From positions 62,001 through 126,000 of the forward strand of contig CAYLYZ010000001.1 in the NCBI GenBank assembly GCA_964387885.1: a DNA stretch of 64,000 nt, read 5' to 3'. The notes under the pieces were generated by a model, which saw nothing but the letters and a program-made list of their open reading frames with translations, was not told the origin of the DNA and ran no database searches. This document shows positions 54,043 through 63,720 of this stretch, one piece after another. The translations under genes were made by a program, and so were the position numbers. How positions within the stretch are numbered: the stretch's first letter is position 1; each line of letters starts with the position of its first letter. The DNA comes from JABGPL01 sp964387885. GTDB taxonomy: Bacteria; Electryoneota; AABM5-125-24; Hatepunaeales; Hatepunaeaceae.

Positions 54043-55578
54043 CTATCTCAGATATATCAACTGTGTAGACTTAGTTTCCATTGGAGTAGTTAACCTTAGA
54101 ATATAAGTTCCGGACGGAAAATTGACCGAGTTCAGTACCCAACTACCCGAACCGGTTCCAAATCCTGTTTCTATATTGTGGATCCATCTTCCCTTTTCAT
54201 CAAATAAGGCTGAAGTAAAAGGCAAACCGATCGGGATATCGAAATGAACAGTAGTTGAATTATTAAAAGGATTTGGGTATGCTGGATTCAACAGGATTGC
54301 ATTGGGAACTTCCGATGGGTTTAAGACTGTAACATCGTCCATAAAAGTTACTACCGCATGAATTGCAAAATTAAATGGTGTTTCATAAGAAGGATCTTCG
54401 TCATCCATCCTGAACCAGATCTCTTCATCATCACTCCAGAAAAGACTCCTGGAGACGTTGACATACTCACCGTCGTCGACGTACACCGCTAAGGTATCTG
54501 TTTCAGCATCAGCAACAATTTCAACGCCAATATGAAAATCCAGTGGTCCATAGTTAATGATTTCCATATGGGACAGGTCAACTGTATTAAATGCCGGTTC
54601 AACATTTCCAAAATGCAATTCTTCATACGGTACAATCACAGAATCGAGCGCTTCTCCCGGGAAACCGGCTTCGCCTAATTGTTCTCCACTCTCCCAGACA
54701 ATGACTTTCATATCAGGAGTACCATTATTTCCAAAGAGATCAAACAATCCGATCCTGGCTTCCATAATCTGGTACCGAGGGTAAGGCGGTGTGAATCGAA
54801 CATTGTAATAATGATCTGCAAATCCATTAGATTCGGGTAAGGTCAAAAAATTGGGCAAATCATCCGGATCTTCATAGGAGAGTTCATCCAGATCAGGATC
54901 AACCGCCGCTATGTACTCCCATCTGGTTTTTGTGTCTTGTTCACCATCACCCTTCGTGACCATAAGAGAAACATCATAATAGCCATGTTGTCGATAAGTA
55001 TGATTTGGATTTTGATCCTGGCTGGTCTGACCGTCTCCAAACTCCCAGAACCAATTCCGAATATTCGCTCCGGTCGATCTATCTTCAAATCTAACCTCAA
55101 ACGGTATTTGACCTCTTATTGGATTTGCGGCAAAGACAGCTTCAAAACCAGGCACAGTAATCGTATAAGGTTCCTGCTTTACGGTTTGCTCGTCACCAGC
55201 GGAGTATCGGAAGAGGATTACGACATCATATTCCGCGCCTTCTTGCGCATTATCATCGAGTGTTAATGTCAATTGCGTATGAACTTCCAGTTCAACCTCC
55301 GGATCATTTTCCATGTTGTCCAGTTCAACGGAAATAAATTGGTCTTCTCCGTTCACTTCTAAAACAACTTCATCAGCTCGGAAGGCAAGTAGATGATCAT
55401 GAGTGAACTGGCGACTTTCACCAGGATTCATGGTGACGTCTTCATCACGCTGCGGGATAGAAATTGACCTTATATTACGTTCAGAGGCAAAACCGGTGCC
55501 CACAGTTGTCAAAAAGAAAACAACTGCAATGAAAACGTAAAGAATTATTTCTACCCTCTGGTCTGTTTTCCTCTTCAT
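54043..55578 (-). CDS. Secreted PKD-domain protein with T9SS-type sorting domain
   Basis: 511 aa. Signal peptide (ILYVFIAVVFFLTTVGTGFA). A PKD domain at residues about 145-230 carries the family motif WFWEFGDGQTS. The following 190 residues are beta-rich without a recognised domain (MKVIVWESGEQLGEAGFPGE resembles the jelly-roll parts of such proteins). The last 85 residues are a T9SS sorting domain (AYPNPFNNSTTVHFDI to the end). GGGAG ribosome-binding site. Likely a surface adhesin or binding protein. Confidence 0.8.
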   Translation of the reverse strand: MKRKTDQRVEIILYVFIAVVFFLTTVGTGFASERNIRSISIPQRDEDVTMNPGESRQFTHDHLLAFRADEVVLEVNGEDQFISVELDNMENDPEVELEVHTQLTLTLDDNAQEGAEYDVVILFRYSAGDEQTVKQEPYTITVPGFEAVFAANPIRGQIPFEVRFEDRSTGANIRNWFWEFGDGQTSQDQNPNHTYRQHGYYDVSLMVTKGDGEQDTKTRWEYIAAVDPDLDELSYEDPDDLPNFLTLPESNGFADHYYNVRFTPPYPRYQIMEARIGLFDLFGNNGTPDMKVIVWESGEQLGEAGFPGEALDSVIVPYEELHFGNVEPAFNTVDLSHMEIINYGPLDFHIGVEIVADAETDTLAVYVDDGEYVNVSRSLFWSDDEEIWFRMDDEDPSYETPFNFAIHAVVTFMDDVTVLNPSEVPNAILLNPAYPNPFNNSTTVHFDIPIGLPFTSALFDEKGRWIHNIETGFGTGSGSWVLNSVNFPSGTYILRLTTPMETKSTQLIYLR

Positions 55579-55642
55579 ATCTCCCTCTTCAGATATAAAT
55601 TAATTAAATGTCGTTTTAACAGGTGAATTATAAGATAATGTT

Positions 55643-58600
55643 TTATCTGACCAATGTCACCTTTCTAACAAATTGCTGTGCACCTGAGTTCACCTTCAGG
55701 AGATAAAGTCCACTGGGCATTCCATCTGCTGAGATTGAGAACTCATGCGCTCCGGCGGCTCGAATCCCGGTATGAATAGTCTCTATCATTCTTCCGCTTA
55801 GATCATGTAGTGTTAATGATAATTTTGCCTGGGAGGTTAAGCTAACCGAAATCTGTGTGGTTGAATTAAACGGATTCGGATATGCCTGACTTACGTGCAT
55901 TTCTTCGGGTATTGGCCTGAAATTTTTATCAATGGCGTTGAGAGACTCAACCTCAACCGTTACCGGAATAGTGATTAGGGGCTCACGTCCACTATTTTCA
56001 AGGAGGAGAGTTGTTTCGAGTACAGCACCATCAGCAAAATCCCGGACATTCAAATTTAAGTTTACAAATCCCTCCTGACCGGCTCCCAAAACTCCATCAA
56101 CAGGATCAATTTCAATCCAATCTATCTGAAAATCCAAATACCATGATTTTAAAAATCGAGCTGCTCCCGTATTAATAATTCCAATCATACTCCAACCGAA
56201 ATTTGAGATATTTCTTGATGCAAATAATCCTGCAGCAGGAATATCATCCTCTTCTTCTGACAGGTTCCTTTCAAATCGAATATCTCCCGTCTCCGGATTT
56301 GCTGTATGCAATATCGGATCGCCTCCCATACCACGTTCCAAAATAAGCAGAGAATATCCGTCCTCATTGAACGGATAGAACGCTAATGCCCTAACGGCTA
56401 GCTCATTAGGTATCTCGCGCAAAACGTTTCCCTCTACATCGAGGTTCACAAGTGGCATTCCACCATTACCAACCCATAAGTTACCTTCATTATCAACTGT
56501 CACAGCCATGTTTGGATCGTAAGGACCTTCAATTTCACTTACCAATTCACCTTGAAGTGTCATCTGGAAAATGTTCCCGTTTGAAGATCCGTAAATAAAT
56601 TCACCATCCCAAGCCATGTCCTGAATACCAACTCCGAAACTGCCTTCAGGTTGCTCGAACATTTCGACAAGTAAACCATCACGATTTAATTTGTATATGA
56701 AATTCGGATCGCGGTTATTATTTCCCCCGGCAACGTAATAATGTCCCTCTGCAAAAACTACCCCATTAAGTCTGAAATCACCGAACTGTTCGGCAATTTC
56801 TCGGGAATCTATTAAATCAAAGCGAGCCATATTATCTTGCATTTCAAAATTAAGATTCCAGTTCAAGTCACCATTCCCGACATTTCGAATTGTGAAATCC
56901 CTTTGCATTTGACCATCAACTTCTATGTACTGGTTTACCTCATTAGAGTCAAGATCGACTTCACCGAATAACATCTCAAAATTCGCAACAGTGACTTCCT
57001 CTTCAACCACAGCAATTCCATCCCGAGACTGAGGATTATATCCAACGGCAAATACGTTCAGAGTATAATCATTTCTTTCAGGAACACCATTCATGACATA
57101 GTTACCTTCTTCGTCTGTTACCGAGAGAACGTTAAAAGGACTCAGTGTAACGTGGGCTTCCTCAATTCCTGCCTCATCATCCGCATCGACCACCTGCCCA
57201 CGGATTTCACCAAATCCGTCTGCCACAATAATATCTCCCTGAACTAAAAATCCGTCCCTGAAAAAAGCACTCCATGTCAATAATTGAGCTTCCTGCAACT
57301 GTGGATCAAATTCAATTCTCAAATCACCATTTTCATCAGATTCTCCAGCCTGATAGATTGAATCGTCTTCATTTCTCACACAAACACGAACACCTTCAAT
57401 GGGTTCATCATTTGATGTTACTGATACATCGATCCAATCTGTATCAACGATGAGGGCGTCCGGAATTTCCACATCAAGATTAATTGGAGCCCCCATTCGA
57501 TATTCGAGGGCTGGATTTCCGAGCCAAATGTATGCCCGGGCATTCATCCTCCCTATGCACGGCCATCGGTCCTGATCATAAACAAGTATCATTTCCGTAA
57601 CCGCGAGATTGGCAGCATAACCGAGATCATAAACTCCATCATCGAAAAACGCCCGGAATATTCTCTGGTCAAAATACGAATTTCCATCGGTGAAAGTTGA
57701 AATTACCGAGCCGTGGGCTGCAACCGAGGCTCCGTCTAATTTCTGGAATATTTCAATTATACAATCGGCTCGACGGGTCGCAATATTACCATTCAGGCAG
57801 GCAGAAGAAACGAGAATAAATGGCATATTTCGGTTATCCATCTGCCTTACTATATTTCCATCAATACTTCGGTTGTGGAGTGGCCTGTACATAGAAGTTT
57901 CATTTCCATGCCCCCGGTAGTTAAAGAATCCGACACCTCCAGCGTTAACTTCATCAATAACAGTGTTAACATTTACATCCGGGTTATCACCATAAATTGG
58001 GATCATCTCAGGAGCCTGAAGGCCGTATTCAAATGTCTCAACACCTCTTTTAGCGATCAAATACACCGGAACATTGTCCTGTTCATCATCTGATGCAACC
58101 AGTACAGCCCTGGAGAGCCAATCAATGTTATCTCTTTGCTCGAAATTCCAGGTCATATAGTCCATAGTTTTGGCAATTTGTATCTCGAGTTCTTCAAGGT
58201 CATCGGGGCTCTCGTATGTCAGCCTTCCAATTGCGAGATCCGGTAAATGATCTTCAAATCCATCCTCATCCGGATCATCAAGACAGACATACCATGAATC
58301 ACTGTGAGTATCAGTGTCATTTACCTGGTCACCTGGATCCTCAGGATCCCAATAAAACATTGGTACATCAAAGTTAAAACGGTGTCCATCACCAATGAAA
58401 AATACGTACTCCAATCCATTAATAAAAAACTCCCTCACAATATCCTTTAGGACATCGGGATCTTCAATTTCATCTGCAAGAACAACTTCGGTGCGGAGAC
58501 CGGCGGAGTGGTAAAATTCTATTAATGGTATTGAAGTTTCAAGGGCTTCTTCACGTAAAACAAAGAGCATTCGAATTGGTTCATTATCATCAGCGTCGAG

Positions 58601-59332
58601 CGGTCGATTATCTGGTTGTTCCGGATTAAGGATGGCAATCTGATGTAATTTCTGCATTCTTGGATTCACAACTCGAGGTTGAACAATCCTGGTATCACCG
58701 GGCACAAAATCAACCTTTACAGTCATGCGCCTAGCAATTTCAAGCCCGCCGGTTGAAGGGATATAGCGAATTGGTTTAATGGAGACTCCCGCAACAGGAA
58801 CTCCTCCCCAGCCCTGTACGGCGTTTACTGAGACCTTGACTTCAGGTATTGGGATATCTGAGCTGTAAGCTTTTTCATTGATTACGAATGGTGGAGAGGG
58901 TAAACCATCGTCACGAGTTGGTAATTGTCTTGGCGGCAGGGAAAATGTTCCGACATCTACCCAATCCGCCTCAATTAAAGACACTTTACCACTCGAATTG
59001 TGAGGAAATTGTATAAGCTCAACTATTGCCGGAAAAGAAGGTTCACCAGCATCACCAAACTGCAGTTGTTCATGTTTAGATAGATTGATCCGATGATAAT
59101 CCTTTCCATTAAGGGTTAGATCATCAACGTAAAAACCGCTGATCTCCCATTGGATTAGTAAATGGGAATCCGTCTCCTCAAGCAATTGAACGGTAGGTTC
59201 GTCCTCTGAACTGAACTCGTCAAAAGAATTCCATTGCTCAGCTTGAAGTACTCCCGCAAAGGAGAACACAACAACTGCAAAGACAATAATACAATTTCTA
59301 AGGTTCACTGACACATTTATATTAAAAATCAC
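55643..59332 (-). CDS. Gingipain-like C25 family peptidase with T9SS-type sorting domain
   Basis: 1229 aa. Signal peptide (IIVFAVVVFSFAGVLQA). An N-terminal prodomain-like region leads to a C25 catalytic domain (residues about 250-610): GLEYVFFIGDGHRF, catalytic His segment GFFNYRGHGNETSMY and Cys segment FILVSSACLNGN. Then a carboxypeptidase-regulatory-like beta domain (GEIRGQVVDADDEAGIEEAH), a beta-propeller-like stretch (YVAGGNNNRDPNFIYKLNRDG) and the C-terminal sorting domain (AYPNPFNSTTQISVSL). Gingipains are T9SS-exported cysteine proteases; here specificity is unknown. The GTG at 59332 is preferred because GAGG lies 5 bp upstream; the in-frame ATG at 59353 has no good site. Confidence 0.85.
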   Translation of the reverse strand: MIFNINVSVNLRNCIIVFAVVVFSFAGVLQAEQWNSFDEFSSEDEPTVQLLEETDSHLLIQWEISGFYVDDLTLNGKDYHRINLSKHEQLQFGDAGEPSFPAIVELIQFPHNSSGKVSLIEADWVDVGTFSLPPRQLPTRDDGLPSPPFVINEKAYSSDIPIPEVKVSVNAVQGWGGVPVAGVSIKPIRYIPSTGGLEIARRMTVKVDFVPGDTRIVQPRVVNPRMQKLHQIAILNPEQPDNRPLDADDNEPIRMLFVLREEALETSIPLIEFYHSAGLRTEVVLADEIEDPDVLKDIVREFFINGLEYVFFIGDGHRFNFDVPMFYWDPEDPGDQVNDTDTHSDSWYVCLDDPDEDGFEDHLPDLAIGRLTYESPDDLEELEIQIAKTMDYMTWNFEQRDNIDWLSRAVLVASDDEQDNVPVYLIAKRGVETFEYGLQAPEMIPIYGDNPDVNVNTVIDEVNAGGVGFFNYRGHGNETSMYRPLHNRSIDGNIVRQMDNRNMPFILVSSACLNGNIATRRADCIIEIFQKLDGASVAAHGSVISTFTDGNSYFDQRIFRAFFDDGVYDLGYAANLAVTEMILVYDQDRWPCIGRMNARAYIWLGNPALEYRMGAPINLDVEIPDALIVDTDWIDVSVTSNDEPIEGVRVCVRNEDDSIYQAGESDENGDLRIEFDPQLQEAQLLTWSAFFRDGFLVQGDIIVADGFGEIRGQVVDADDEAGIEEAHVTLSPFNVLSVTDEEGNYVMNGVPERNDYTLNVFAVGYNPQSRDGIAVVEEEVTVANFEMLFGEVDLDSNEVNQYIEVDGQMQRDFTIRNVGNGDLNWNLNFEMQDNMARFDLIDSREIAEQFGDFRLNGVVFAEGHYYVAGGNNNRDPNFIYKLNRDGLLVEMFEQPEGSFGVGIQDMAWDGEFIYGSSNGNIFQMTLQGELVSEIEGPYDPNMAVTVDNEGNLWVGNGGMPLVNLDVEGNVLREIPNELAVRALAFYPFNEDGYSLLILERGMGGDPILHTANPETGDIRFERNLSEEEDDIPAAGLFASRNISNFGWSMIGIINTGAARFLKSWYLDFQIDWIEIDPVDGVLGAGQEGFVNLNLNVRDFADGAVLETTLLLENSGREPLITIPVTVEVESLNAIDKNFRPIPEEMHVSQAYPNPFNSTTQISVSLTSQAKLSLTLHDLSGRMIETIHTGIRAAGAHEFSISADGMPSGLYLLKVNSGAQQFVRKVTLVR

Positions 59333-59464
59333 TTTTACCTCGCTGGTTAACATTTGGGCTGATCACGGAAAACTAAGGTTTCAAATGTTATACGAAAACT
59401 ATCACCAAAATCGGGAAACTAACCACTCAAATTTGGTTTTATTATACAACTGTTAAATCAAAAG

Positions 59465-60547
59465 TTAGGAATTAATGAAGGAATCCGGCAATCTTAGCAC
59501 AATCAATCCGGATATCTCATCTGCTATGTAAATCAAATTATTTTCTGTTACGAAGACACCTTTGACTGCAGGTGTGTAATAATCTGCAATTAACTCAGGA
59601 TTATTTGGATTCTTTATATCAACCACATACAGCCCTGCCTCTTCATCGAGAACGTAAGCAAAATCATTTCTTACGAATACATCAAATGCTCTGTTGCACC
59701 CATCTGGCTGAATAGAAGTGACAAGTTCCGGATTAGATTTATCGGATATATCTGCAATAACAAGACCGCTCTGATAATCTGCTATTAATACGTGAGTTTT
59801 CTCAGCGTTTAACTCAACATTCCTTGCTGCTCCGGGGGTGTTAACACCCCCCAGGACAGTTAAATCAGTTCTGCCCTCGTCGTCACTTCCGACTTCGACA
59901 ATAGTTAGTCCGACCTCATTATTTGCGATATAAATAATATCCCCGGAATAGCAAACTCCCATACTCGATCCGGACTCAAAGTGAATCCAATCAAAGAAGT
60001 CCCTGTCGTGGTGATCCCATCTTTCAATTCTGGAATTCCAAATTATTTTGTCTATTCGTAAACCATCCTGTTGACTAACGCTAACAAGGATCAGAGTTTC
60101 ATTGTCTAATTCAAAAAACGCGTAGTCAGTCTCACTGAAACCAAAGCTGGTAAGTGGATGTGTGTTTGCAGCACGATGATCGTAGATTGATAATATGCCT
60201 GGGATTTTCTCCGGGTCATCATTGGAAAATTCTTCCGATTCAATGGTAATCATGAGTCCGGTTAAGGGACAATATGCTGCTTTTCTAACAGGTCGAAAAG
60301 TCTTGAATGTTTCAACTGGAGAGGAGATTAATGGAATTGAAGAATCCCAAATGGCAATGCCCATTTCGTGATCAGCAACAAAAACACGTTCACCATCACA
60401 CCAAACATCATTTGACCAACCAGCAGTTTGAATTTGCTGCAGAAGTTCAAACGCAGAATCCTCTTCGCTCACCACCGGATTGTTCTCTTTTACGCATCCA
60501 ATCAGGATAAACATGACTGACAATATAATCCACAAACGCGTATCCAT
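59465..60547 (-). CDS. LVIVD-repeat lipoprotein, copy 1
   Basis: 360 aa. Lipoprotein signal (WIILSVMFILIGC, Cys18). The rest is a beta-propeller of LVIVD-type repeats: GLTIVEVGSDDEG, GLVIADISDKSNPELV, GLYVVDIKNPNNPELIADYYTPAVKG, GLIVLRL. The function of LVIVD proteins is not established; they are common as surface proteins in FCB bacteria. GGAG ribosome-binding site. It is followed at 59353 downstream by the C25 peptidase gene and has two paralogues upstream. Confidence 0.8.
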   Translation of the reverse strand: MDTRLWIILSVMFILIGCVKENNPVVSEEDSAFELLQQIQTAGWSNDVWCDGERVFVADHEMGIAIWDSSIPLISSPVETFKTFRPVRKAAYCPLTGLMITIESEEFSNDDPEKIPGILSIYDHRAANTHPLTSFGFSETDYAFFELDNETLILVSVSQQDGLRIDKIIWNSRIERWDHHDRDFFDWIHFESGSSMGVCYSGDIIYIANNEVGLTIVEVGSDDEGRTDLTVLGGVNTPGAARNVELNAEKTHVLIADYQSGLVIADISDKSNPELVTSIQPDGCNRAFDVFVRNDFAYVLDEEAGLYVVDIKNPNNPELIADYYTPAVKGVFVTENNLIYIADEISGLIVLRLPDSFINS

Positions 60548-60567
60548 TCTGATATTCTCCGAAGTAT

Positions 60568-61611
60568 TTACCGTGGGTAATCAGACCATTCCAGGACAAT
60601 CAAGCCCAGATCCTGGTCGGCGATATAGATTGTAAAATCATCAGTAATAAAAACTGACATCGGAGCAGGAGTATAATATCTCCCTAAAAAAACAGGAGTT
60701 AAAGGTTGACTGACATCAACTGTGAACAAACCGTTGTTAGGATCGAGGAAATATACAATATCATCCTTAATAGCGAGTTTATGAGCATTTTCAGCACCTT
60801 CAGGCAAGATCGAACCAACCATGCTCGGATTCGATTTATCTATCACATCCACAATTACCAGCCCGGAATGAAGATCGGCAACAATGGCATGAGTTCTCGA
60901 ATTGATTATCCCGACATCTCTTGCTGCTCCCGGAGTGTCAACCGATCCGAGAATAGAAAGATCAATACCATCGGGATTTGAGTAGTCCGCATCTACAATA
61001 ATAAGACCTGCCTCGTTGTTTGCTACATATATTGTTTCATAATCATAAAAAAGTCCTCGACTTGACCCGAAATCAAACTCAATTTCACCGCACAGAGGAT
61101 AATACCAGCTATCCCATTCTTCAATATCCTCGTCAAAAAAGATAGTATTTATTTCAATACCTTGATATCGATTAAGCCCTATTATAAGCACAGTATCTCT
61201 GTCTAACTCGTGAAAAGTAAAATCTTCGAGAGTACCACCAAACATCCAGAGTATATCTGATTTGTTTTTATAAACAGTAAATGAGCTCCATTGGTTTCCA
61301 CTTACGAATGTCAAATCACTTTGTGCAGAATGAGCGACTCTTTTCGAATTACCTCTTGTCAAAATTGTATCAACAATACCAGGAGCTGAGCTATCTGAAA
61401 CATCCCAGATCGTGACACCAAATTCGTGATCAGCAACATATGCCATATCTCCTTCTATCCAAACATCATTAGCCCATCCGGGAGTCTGGGTTTCACTGAT
61501 GAGAAGGAATGTATCTTCCTTAACTGCCTCTACCGGATTGTTTTTTTCTGCACATCCCAGAAAAAACAATAAAACGGTGATTGCAATAAATATCCTGTAC
61601 TGAATTTCCAT
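60568..61611 (-). CDS. LVIVD-repeat lipoprotein, copy 2
   Basis: 347 aa. Lipoprotein signal (ITVLLFFLGC, Cys20). Same layout as its neighbours: TQTPGWANDVWIEGDMAYVA near residue 40, then repeats GVTIWDVSDSSAPGIVDTI, GLIIVDADYSNPDG, GLVIVDVIDKSNPSMVGSI, GLFTVDVSQPLTPVFLGRYY, GLIVLEW. Clearly a tandem duplicate of copies 1 and 3. Short 20-bp gap to copy 1. Confidence 0.82.
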   Translation of the reverse strand: MEIQYRIFIAITVLLFFLGCAEKNNPVEAVKEDTFLLISETQTPGWANDVWIEGDMAYVADHEFGVTIWDVSDSSAPGIVDTILTRGNSKRVAHSAQSDLTFVSGNQWSSFTVYKNKSDILWMFGGTLEDFTFHELDRDTVLIIGLNRYQGIEINTIFFDEDIEEWDSWYYPLCGEIEFDFGSSRGLFYDYETIYVANNEAGLIIVDADYSNPDGIDLSILGSVDTPGAARDVGIINSRTHAIVADLHSGLVIVDVIDKSNPSMVGSILPEGAENAHKLAIKDDIVYFLDPNNGLFTVDVSQPLTPVFLGRYYTPAPMSVFITDDFTIYIADQDLGLIVLEWSDYPR

Positions 61612-61704
61612 CTTTCACTCTCCGGATTCACCCTTCAGTTTACTAATTTGAATATTCAGCTACATGTTTTTGTGGAATTAAGTATAAATGAAGTATACCT
61701 AATT

Positions 61705-62769
61705 TCATCGCCACTCAAGAATGATGATGCCAAGATCCTCGTCGGTCAGGTAAACTATATCATCTTCAGTTATCGCAATACCCGTTGGAGTTGGGGTATC
61801 ATATCTTCCAACCAAAATGGGTTCCAAAGGATCACTCACATCTATTGCAAACATTCCGTTGTACCTGTCAAGTAAATATGCAATATTATCCTTAACAGCC
61901 ACCTTAATTGCCTGATCTACTCCGCCGGGTTGGAATGTACTGACAATTTGCGGATTTGTGACATCACTAATGTCTATAACAACTAATCCGGTTTGCCAAT
62001 CTGCAACAATCGCATGAGTTTTAGCATGGTTCAATCCAACACTTCTGGAAGCACCCGGAGTATCTACTGATCCTTGTACAGTCATTACAATGCCCTCACC
62101 TGGTACAGTATATTCCACGCTGATAATAGTAAAACCCATCTCGTTATTAGCTATGTATATATGATCATAATCGTAATACAATCCGCGCATCCGTCCGAAA
62201 TCGAGACTAAGATTATCCTCAAAATTACTTGAACCTTTCTCCCACTCACTGATATCTGTCGACCAGTATAGAGTTTGCAGGAATAATCCGTCTGTGGCAT
62301 CAATCCCGGCAAGAATAACGGTATCAGGACTTAATTCGTGAAAGGAAAAATCGTTCATTGTGCCTGATCCTACATTGCCAAATCTGCGCATGGGTTCGTG
62401 GACATTGTGATGATCTATGTAAGTAATAAAAGCAACTCCACCCTGGCTGTTCGCTTCATTTACCAGAAACAAGTTTGATTGAGGCGCAAATTTGATCTTC
62501 TTAGAAGATCCGGAAGTTTTAAGTGTATCTTTGATTACCGGATTTGCGGGATTGGAAATATCCCAAATAGTAACTCCACCCTCATGTTCTGCCACGTAGG
62601 CACTATCTCCTGCAATCGAAATATCAACCGCCCATCCTGTTGTGCGTATTTGGTTTAAAAGCTGAAAGGCATGTTCTTCCGTTGATACTATAAAATCTTG
62701 TCTCTCAGCACATCCCGCAAAAATTATTAGTGCTGCAACCGTAATTAACAACCATTGCTGACTTTTCAT
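61705..62769 (-). CDS. LVIVD-repeat lipoprotein, copy 3
   Basis: 354 aa. Lipoprotein signal (LITVAALIIFAGC, Cys20). Repeats GVTIWDISNPANPVIKDTL, GFTIISVEYTVPGEG, GLVVIDISDVTNPQIVSTF, GMFAIDVSDPLEPILVGRYD, GIIILEW. First gene of the three in transcription order, with GAGGA 10 bp before the ATG and a near-consensus promoter at 62832-62860. The 93-bp gap to copy 2 shows nothing else I recognise. Confidence 0.83.
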   Translation of the reverse strand: MKSQQWLLITVAALIIFAGCAERQDFIVSTEEHAFQLLNQIRTTGWAVDISIAGDSAYVAEHEGGVTIWDISNPANPVIKDTLKTSGSSKKIKFAPQSNLFLVNEANSQGGVAFITYIDHHNVHEPMRRFGNVGSGTMNDFSFHELSPDTVILAGIDATDGLFLQTLYWSTDISEWEKGSSNFEDNLSLDFGRMRGLYYDYDHIYIANNEMGFTIISVEYTVPGEGIVMTVQGSVDTPGASRSVGLNHAKTHAIVADWQTGLVVIDISDVTNPQIVSTFQPGGVDQAIKVAVKDNIAYLLDRYNGMFAIDVSDPLEPILVGRYDTPTPTGIAITEDDIVYLTDEDLGIIILEWR

Positions 62770-62831
62770 GGTTTTGGATCCTCTGGTTTGACGGATACAG
62801 AAATTGACTTGTTTAAACTGCTACTATTTAT

Positions 62832-62860
62832 AATATAAACAGGCAGAATACAAGTGTCAA
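62832..62860 (-). promoter_or_regulatory. Near-consensus sigma-70 promoter of the LVIVD gene cluster
   Basis: On the minus strand, a perfect TTGACA (62855-62860), a 17-bp spacer and TATATT (62832-62837). Expected transcript start near 62825, about 55 nt before the ATG of copy 3. The best promoter match in the window. Confidence 0.6.
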
Positions 62861-62981
62861 TAAACTTGAATTCCCAAATGTGTCGGTAAAAGGTGAATTC
62901 TCGTTAGTTGACAGGTTCTGAATGGAGATCACCAACAGAAAAATACTGGACGACTATTTGTGTGCTTAAAAAAAAAGGATA

Positions 62982-63611
62982 TTATTGTTTCTTCAGCTTT
63001 CTGCCTCTTGAATACTCGGGGTGTTCCTTTGCGATGGCCTTGCGAATCCGTTTTCGGGCTTCGTGCAGGTACCACCTAAGTGTAACTTTAGGGCAATCGA
63101 GTAATTCAGAAACCTCATCTGCTGAAAAATCCTGGAGGTCGACTAGTACAAAGGCGGCTTTTTGTTTTGGATTTAGCTGATCTGCTAGTTTAAAGAAAAT
63201 CTGGCGTAATTCCTTTCGCTCAAAATCAAGGGCGATAGAGTCAAAATCCAATTCGGGAATGTTTAAATACTGTTCGGGATTCTCGTTAATGGAGTGTTCG
63301 TACCTGCGTCTCTTTTTGGAACGCAGAAAATCAATAGCAGCGTTTACAGTTAGGCGATAGAGCCAGGTGAAGAATTTTTTCTTAGGATTGAAACCATGGA
63401 TACCTTTATATAATTTAATAAAGACCTCTTGAGCAACATCACGGGCATCCTCATAATTCCCTAATACTTGATATGCAATACTCGCAACCCGTGTTCTATA
63501 AAGCTCCACGAGTTCCTGAAATGCTACTTCATCATTCTGTTGGCAACGTTCAATCAGTTCAGCGTCAGGGTTGATCACTTCCTGATTGGATTCCGTTTCG
63601 GTTTTTGTCAT
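62982..63611 (-). CDS. ECF-type RNA polymerase sigma factor
   Basis: 209 aa. Sigma-2 region with DVAQEVFIKLYKGIHGFNP and FFTWLYRLTVNAAIDFLR, basic linker KKRRRYEH, and sigma-4 region (LNPKQKAAFVLVDLQDFSADEVSELLDCPKVTLRWYL) typical of extracytoplasmic-function factors. No anti-sigma gene is recognisable next to it; the divergent gene is a membrane protein of a protease-like family. Targets unknown. The LVIVD cluster lies downstream on the same strand but has its own housekeeping-like promoter. Confidence 0.93.
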   Translation of the reverse strand: MTKTETESNQEVINPDAELIERCQQNDEVAFQELVELYRTRVASIAYQVLGNYEDARDVAQEVFIKLYKGIHGFNPKKKFFTWLYRLTVNAAIDFLRSKKRRRYEHSINENPEQYLNIPELDFDSIALDFERKELRQIFFKLADQLNPKQKAAFVLVDLQDFSADEVSELLDCPKVTLRWYLHEARKRIRKAIAKEHPEYSRGRKLKKQ

Positions 63612-63626
63612 CTGTACAGTCTTTAA

Positions 63627-63655
63627 TTGAACTTAGTTAAATTTACACAGATAAT
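63627..63655 (+). promoter_or_regulatory. Sigma-70-like promoter for the right-edge membrane protein
   Basis: TTGAAC (63627-63632), a 17-bp spacer and GATAAT (63650-63655), upstream of the ATG at 63721. It overlaps a promoter on the opposite strand. Confidence 0.35.
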
Positions 63656-63668
63656 TATTTTAACTCAA
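63640..63668 (-). promoter_or_regulatory. Sigma-70-like promoter for the ECF sigma factor gene
   Basis: On the minus strand, TTGAGT (63663-63668), a 17-bp spacer and TAAATT (63640-63645). The predicted start is near 63633, about 20 nt before the ATG at 63611. Confidence 0.3.
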
Positions 63669-63720
63669 GCTTTCTCTGTGTAGATTTCTAACTTATTAGT
63701 TTAGTGAATGGATTAACTCG

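Noticed and set aside
62960..62981. T-run on the minus strand after the ECF sigma gene as a terminator
   Set aside because: Nine Ts are present but no stem precedes them.
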